Shown here one piece after another: positions 4,520-7,604 of a stretch of 7,604 nt of DNA. Made by a program: the position numbers and the translations under genes. Where the stretch lies: NCBI GenBank assembly GCA_934631055.1, contig CAKTXP010000116.1:1-7604 (forward strand). Reading direction: 5' to 3'. The notes under the pieces were generated by a model. That model saw nothing but the letters and a program-made list of their open reading frames with translations. It was not told the DNA's origin and made no database searches. The stretch's first letter is position 1. Each line of letters opens with the position of its first letter. This DNA is from an uncultured Clostridia bacterium (GTDB lineage: Bacteria > Bacillota > Clostridia > Christensenellales > Aristaeellaceae).

Positions 4520-6028
4520 ATGAATCAAAAGAAAGCGGGCGTCCTGCTATCCTATGGACAGACGGCGCTCTCGACCCTCATTTCGCTGACGTATACGCCG
4601 GTGATGCTGCGCCTGCTGGGGCAGAGCGAGTATGGGCTGTATACGCTGGTGAGCGGATTTGTTTCCAACCTGAGCCTGCTCTCCTTCGGCTTGGGCAGCG
4701 CGTACATGCGGTATTATTCCCGCGCCGAGGTCAAGGACGGCGAGGACGGCGTGGCGCGCATCAACGGCATGTTCATGACCATCTTCTTCGTCGTCAGCGT
4801 GCTGTGCCTGATGACGGGCGGCGTGCTGGTCGCCAACACGAAGAACATATTTGCCGCCAAGCTGACGCCCGCCGAGCAGAAAACGGCGCAGATCCTGATG
4901 GCGCTGCTGGTGGTCAACATCGCGGTATCGTTTCCGGCGAGCGTATTCTTCTCTTACATCACGGCGAAGGAACGGTTTCTCTTTCAGCGGCTGGTGAGCA
5001 TGATCCGGACGGTGCTGAATCCGATTGTGATGCTGCCGCTGCTGCTGATGGGGTACGGCTCTATCGCGCTGGTGATGGTGACGCTCATCCTGACGGCGTT
5101 TTCGGATATCGTCAGCATCTGGTACTGCTTCAAGAAGCTGCACATGCGCATCAAGTTCGGGAAGTTTGACTTTTCGCTGCTGCGCGACATGGCGGGTTTC
5201 TCGTTCTTCATTTTCCTGAACGAGATCATCAACCAGATCAACTGGACGGTGGACACGACGCTGCTGGGCATCATCAGCGGCACGGCGGCGACGGCAGTCT
5301 ACGGCGTCGGCTCGCAGATCAACCAGTATTACATGGCGCTGTCTACGTCGATATCCGGCGTATTCACGCCGCAGATCAACCGCATTGTCGCGCACGGCGA
5401 GGGAGACGAGCAGCTGACCCGGCTGTTTACCCGCGTTGGGCGGATACAGTTCATGCTGCTGGCGCTGGTGCTGACGGGATTCATCTTCGTCGGCTCGCCG
5501 TTCGTGCGCGCGTGGGGCGGCGAGGAATATGCGCAGGCGTATCCCATTGCTCTGCTGCTCATCGGTCCGGTGACAGTGCCGCTGATTCAGAACATCGGCA
5601 TTGAGATCCAGCGCGCCAAGAACATGCATCAGTTCCGCTCGAAGGTCTATTTCTGCATGGCAATCGGCAACGCCATTGTCAGCGTGCCGCTGGGCATGGC
5701 GTTGGGCGGCATCGGCTGCGCGCTGGGTACGGCAATCTCGATGATCGTGGGCAACGGGTTCATCATGAACTGGTACTATCAGACACACATCGGGCTGGAC
5801 ATGCGCTATTTCTGGAAGAACATTTTGAAGATCGTACCGGCGATGCTGCCGCCCATCGCGCTGGGCATTTTGGCGGTCAGTCTGCACAGCTTTGAGGGGT
5901 ATTCCGGCGTGCTGACGTTTGCGGCGCCGTATGCGGCGCTGTACGCGGTCTGTCTTTATGCTTTTGCGATGGACGACAGCGAAAAGAACATGGTGCGCGC
6001 GGTGCTGCGGAAGGTGAAGAGGGGGTGA
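4520..6028 (+). CDS. Wzx-like polysaccharide/oligosaccharide flippase (MOP superfamily)
   Basis: This 502-residue polytopic membrane protein resembles polysaccharide biosynthesis/flippase proteins (Pfam PF01943 or PF13440, MOP exporter superfamily), which move lipid-linked glycans across the cytoplasmic membrane. The N-terminus is characteristic: a first helix (about 8-30), then LLGQSEYGLYTL (32-43) leading into the second helix and SFGLGSAYMRYYSR (55-68). About 12 to 14 hydrophobic segments follow, including roughly 83-104, 122-144, 163-202, 223-240, 316-336, 341-361, 385-425, 441-462 and 467-484. A short basic tail faces the cytoplasm. It lacks obvious MurJ signatures, so a Wzx-type role is preferred over lipid II export. 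The ATG at 4520 follows AAAGGA (4505-4510) by 9 nt. The downstream methyltransferase-like gene is 40 nt away and probably co-transcribed. No glycosyltransferases are in view, so the cargo cannot be inferred. Confidence 0.88.
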   Translation: MNQKKAGVLLSYGQTALSTLISLTYTPVMLRLLGQSEYGLYTLVSGFVSNLSLLSFGLGSAYMRYYSRAEVKDGEDGVARINGMFMTIFFVVSVLCLMTGGVLVANTKNIFAAKLTPAEQKTAQILMALLVVNIAVSFPASVFFSYITAKERFLFQRLVSMIRTVLNPIVMLPLLLMGYGSIALVMVTLILTAFSDIVSIWYCFKKLHMRIKFGKFDFSLLRDMAGFSFFIFLNEIINQINWTVDTTLLGIISGTAATAVYGVGSQINQYYMALSTSISGVFTPQINRIVAHGEGDEQLTRLFTRVGRIQFMLLALVLTGFIFVGSPFVRAWGGEEYAQAYPIALLLIGPVTVPLIQNIGIEIQRAKNMHQFRSKVYFCMAIGNAIVSVPLGMALGGIGCALGTAISMIVGNGFIMNWYYQTHIGLDMRYFWKNILKIVPAMLPPIALGILAVSLHSFEGYSGVLTFAAPYAALYAVCLYAFAMDDSEKNMVRAVLRKVKRG

Positions 6029-6056
6029 CGTTTGGGGCAGAACCCCAAGCGTTTCC
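6029..6056 (+). repeat. Repeat family A fragment: hairpin 1 only
   Basis: ACGTTTGGGG, a CAGAA loop, and CCCCAAGCGTTTCC reproduce the hairpin 1 end of family A (stem 6032-6037/6043-6048). The orientation is that of the right arms of units 1 and 2. It starts directly after the flippase stop codon and ends beside the GAAAGGG ribosome-binding site of the next gene (6058-6064). Hairpins 2 and 3 are absent. Confidence 0.6.
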
Positions 6057-6068
6057 AGAAAGGGTTAA

Positions 6069-7031
6069 ATGGACGTTTCGGAGATGAACCTGCATGTGCT
6101 GGAGGTCGTCAGCATGGCGCTGCGCGGATGGGCGCGAAAAATCGACGCGGCGGATGTGCAGACGCTGACGCGGGAATGCGGCGTGAGCGAGAAGGAAGCC
6201 GTACTCCAGATGTTCGCGGCGCAATGCGGGACGGAGGACAGGAATACCATCGAGCGGTATCTCCGCCCCTCCATCGAGGTGCTGGACGAACAGGCGTTTT
6301 TGCAGAACCCATATCTGCGCGCCGTGCGCTTTCCGCAAAAAGAACGGGGGCGCTGGAGGCTGGAACGGCTCAGCTATCAGCCCTATGAACTGTTCGTTCG
6401 AGATGAGCTGCTGGTGATGCCGGACGGACGCGAGATTCCGCGGCTGGGATGCTTCAGGAAGAGCGTGGAGTATCCGGCTGTGCTGGAAGGCGGGCGGGAA
6501 TGGATGACCGTTACGCCGAACGAAATCGCGACGATGGAGGAAGCCGTCGGCAGGGCGCGCGGACGGGTCGTCGCGATGGGACTTGGACTGGGATATTTCG
6601 CTTTCCGCGCAAGCGAAAAAGGCGAGGTCGAAAAGGTGACCGTCGTTGAGCGCGACGCGGATGTTATCGCGCTGTTCAAAGAGGAGATTCTGCCGCAGTT
6701 CCCGCACGGGGAGAAGATCGAAATCATACGGGACGACGCGTTTGACTTTGCGCAAAAGGGTCTGCCTGAGCGGGGCGCGGACTTCGTATTCGTTGACCTG
6801 TGGCACGACACGGCGGACGGCACGCCGATGTATCTGCGGATGAAGAAATTGGAGAAGCTGACGCGCGCGGAGTTTGGATACTGGATCGAACCGTCGATAC
6901 TGGCGCTTATCCGAGGGCTGGCGGCGGACGACGCGAAAGAGGGGCGCGCGTGGGCGCGCCGGCTTTTGGAAAGCGGGGAGAGCATCTCCGAAGCGGCGGA
7001 AGATTGGCTGACGTTTGAGATGATGGAGTGA
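6069..7031 (+). CDS. Class I SAM-dependent methyltransferase-like protein, substrate unknown
   Basis: The 320-residue soluble protein has a Rossmann-type core resembling class I methyltransferases or spermidine synthases. Motif I is VVAMGLGLGYF (167-177, G-x-G-x-G). The second strand ends in VTVVERD (191-196 region) with Glu194 placed to bind the ribose hydroxyls of S-adenosylmethionine or its analogue. IIRDDAFDFA (219-228) supplies the adenine-contact Asp region. FVFVDLWHD (239-247) is the motif IV position with Asp243. The first ~110 residues are helical and match no family I recognise, and a helical C-terminus follows from about 280. The ATG at 6069 is 4 nt after GAAAGGG; the in-frame ATG at 6084 has only a one-base gap to its GGAG and is less likely. 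The gene sits 40 nt after the flippase, so modification of an exported glycan or lipid is possible but unproven. A non-methyltransferase role cannot be excluded. Confidence 0.75.
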   Translation: MDVSEMNLHVLEVVSMALRGWARKIDAADVQTLTRECGVSEKEAVLQMFAAQCGTEDRNTIERYLRPSIEVLDEQAFLQNPYLRAVRFPQKERGRWRLERLSYQPYELFVRDELLVMPDGREIPRLGCFRKSVEYPAVLEGGREWMTVTPNEIATMEEAVGRARGRVVAMGLGLGYFAFRASEKGEVEKVTVVERDADVIALFKEEILPQFPHGEKIEIIRDDAFDFAQKGLPERGADFVFVDLWHDTADGTPMYLRMKKLEKLTRAEFGYWIEPSILALIRGLAADDAKEGRAWARRLLESGESISEAAEDWLTFEMME

Positions 7032-7035
7032 TAGC

Positions 7036-7076
7036 AGCCCTCTCAGCCGCCTGTGGCGGCAGGAGAGCCAAGGGGG
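7036..7076. repeat. Repeat family B, copy 2 (shortened)
   Basis: The copy has the AGCCCTCTCAG border, a GCCGCC-TGT-GGCGGC hairpin and the GAGAGCCAAGGGGG border. Compared with copy 1 the first stem has different but still paired bases, and the left half of hairpin 2 is missing. The border CTCTC (7040-7044) can pair with GAGAG (7063-7067) and close one larger hairpin. It begins 5 nt after the methyltransferase-like gene. Confidence 0.7.
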
Positions 7077-7078
7077 AT

Positions 7079-7108
7079 ATGGCGGACGCGCATTGCGCGC
7101 ACCTGCCG
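7079..7108. repeat. Small palindromic repeat C, copy 2
   Basis: GGACGCGC-ATT-GCGCGC matches copy 1 at 4270-4286, with a 5-bp CGCGC/GCGCG stem around a 3-nt loop (7087-7099). It directly follows family B copy 2. The outer AAATCC/GGATTT ends of copy 1 are not present here. Confidence 0.5.
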
Positions 7109-7119
7109 GAGATGATGTT

Positions 7120-7147
7120 TTGACGCTGTGCGCAGTATCCATGTTAT
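7120..7147 (+). promoter_or_regulatory. Possible promoter of the DUF3783 gene
   Basis: TTGACG (7120-7125, 5/6 match) is followed after 16 nt by TGTTAT (7142-7147, 4/6 match). It lies about 43 nt upstream of the DUF3783 ATG. The -35 is good and the -10 is weak, so read-through from the upstream gene remains possible. Confidence 0.35.
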
Positions 7148-7190
7148 GGGGATTGAGCGAAAAACGAGAAAATAAAAGGAGAAACGGCAG

Positions 7191-7577
7191 ATGAAACAGG
7201 CGGTTTTGCTTTGCTACAATCTTGCGCCGGAGAAGGCGCAGAAGATCCGGCTGGCGGCGATGCGGCTCAAGATCCGCGTGCGTCCGGTGGCGAAAGAGGA
7301 ATATGGGCAGACGCTGGCGGCGCTCTGCGGAATGGAAGAGACGACGGACGCGGCATACGGCGGGGCGGGATTCGAGGACGAGATGCTCGTGATGGCGAAT
7401 TTCCCGGCGGCGATGATGAACACGTTCCTTGGGCTATTCAGGCGGATGGGCATTGCGCCGGTCGCGCTCAAGGCAATCTTGACCCCGACGAACGCGCAGT
7501 GGGATTCCGAAAAGCTGCATGCGGAGATCGCAAGCGAGCATGAGGCAATGATGAAGGGGAACGGGGCGGCGCATTGA
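7191..7577 (+). CDS. DUF3783 family protein
   Basis: This 128-residue protein belongs to the DUF3783 family (Pfam PF12646), a small uncharacterised family found mainly in Clostridia. It opens with a strand, AVLLCYNL, then a helix and a second strand (IRLAAMRLKIRVRPV, about 19-33). The middle (residues 40-64) is a short variable linker. The conserved second half reads EMLVMANFPAAMMNTFLGLF (about 64-83), GIAPVALKAILTPTN (about 87-101) and a C-terminal helix with LHAEIASEHEAM. LKAxLTPTN followed by W and E-H near the end are the features I associate with the family. There is no signal peptide or membrane segment. AAAGGAG (7175-7181) is 9 nt before the ATG. It may be transcribed on its own from the 7120-7147 promoter. 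No function can be proposed. Confidence 0.85.
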   Translation: MKQAVLLCYNLAPEKAQKIRLAAMRLKIRVRPVAKEEYGQTLAALCGMEETTDAAYGGAGFEDEMLVMANFPAAMMNTFLGLFRRMGIAPVALKAILTPTNAQWDSEKLHAEIASEHEAMMKGNGAAH

Positions 7578-7581
7578 GGCA

Positions 7582-7604
7582 AGCCCTCTCAGCCGCCGAT
7601 GGCG
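7582..7604. repeat. Repeat family B, copy 3 (cut by the window edge)
   Basis: AGCCCTCTCAG followed by GCCGCC-GAT-GGCG matches the start of copies 1 and 2, again with a paired stem and a different 3-nt loop. It begins 5 nt after the DUF3783 stop codon, and the rest lies beyond the window. Confidence 0.65.

Noticed and set aside
4547..5887. Long antisense open frame opposite the flippase gene
   Set aside because: The translation is dominated by His, Arg, Gln and Asp with no domain pattern, as expected for the complement of a GC-rich membrane-protein gene. The plus strand has a clear flippase with a good ribosome-binding site.
5877..7142. Antisense open frame of about 420 codons opposite the methyltransferase-like gene
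   Set aside because: It is rich in Arg, Pro, His and Ala, lacks motifs, and runs across repeats B and C. The opposite strand encodes a recognisable Rossmann core.

Overview
The window looks like chromosomal DNA from a fairly GC-rich member of the Clostridia (Bacillota), probably a gut-type lineage such as Oscillospirales or Christensenellales. This is inference. It rests on strong AGGAGG/AAAGGAG ribosome-binding sites, families common in Clostridia (DUF2461, DUF3783, Dabb), and dense small hairpin repeats in almost every intergenic gap, including the CCCTCTCAG...GGGAGAGCCAAGGGGG type often seen in such genomes. Genus cannot be assigned.

Layout. 30-824 (+) is a DUF2461 protein. 1113-1955 (+) is undecaprenyl-diphosphatase UppP, followed 12 nt later by a small Dabb-domain protein (1968-2255, +), and this pair ends at a strong bidirectional terminator (2263-2298). 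2524-3939 (-) is a signal-peptide-less serine beta-lactamase/esterase-like protein, convergent with the uppP pair, with a good promoter at 4093-4121. A 580-base gene-free stretch (3940-4519) holds several small repeats. 4520-6028 (+) is a Wzx-like polysaccharide/oligosaccharide flippase. It is followed 40 nt later by a Rossmann-fold SAM-methyltransferase-like protein of unknown substrate (6069-7031, +). 7191-7577 (+) is a DUF3783 protein. UppP recycles the undecaprenyl carrier, and flippases of the Wzx type usually move carrier-linked sugars, so these two could serve the same envelope pathway. They are not adjacent and no operon links them.

The most interesting content is non-coding. A family of modular hairpin elements ('A' here) occurs as two complete inverted units (832-1087 and 2307-2523), one half unit (3971-4063), one single-hairpin fragment (6029-6056) and probably a remnant cut by the left edge. 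Each arm has three consecutive hairpins, most with 7-9 bp stems and 3-nt loops. The two arms of a unit are mirror images in nearly exact register around a ~60-bp centre that itself contains a palindrome. Stem sequences differ between copies while base pairing is kept, which suggests selection on, or mechanistic need for, the fold. Where a copy lies in a 5' leader (uppP, the lactamase, the methyltransferase, probably DUF2461) its hairpin-1 end always faces the start codon. A second family ('B', 4419-4473, 7036-7076, 7582-7604) also shows stem covariation. No CRISPR array, tRNA, rRNA, transposase or defence system was seen.
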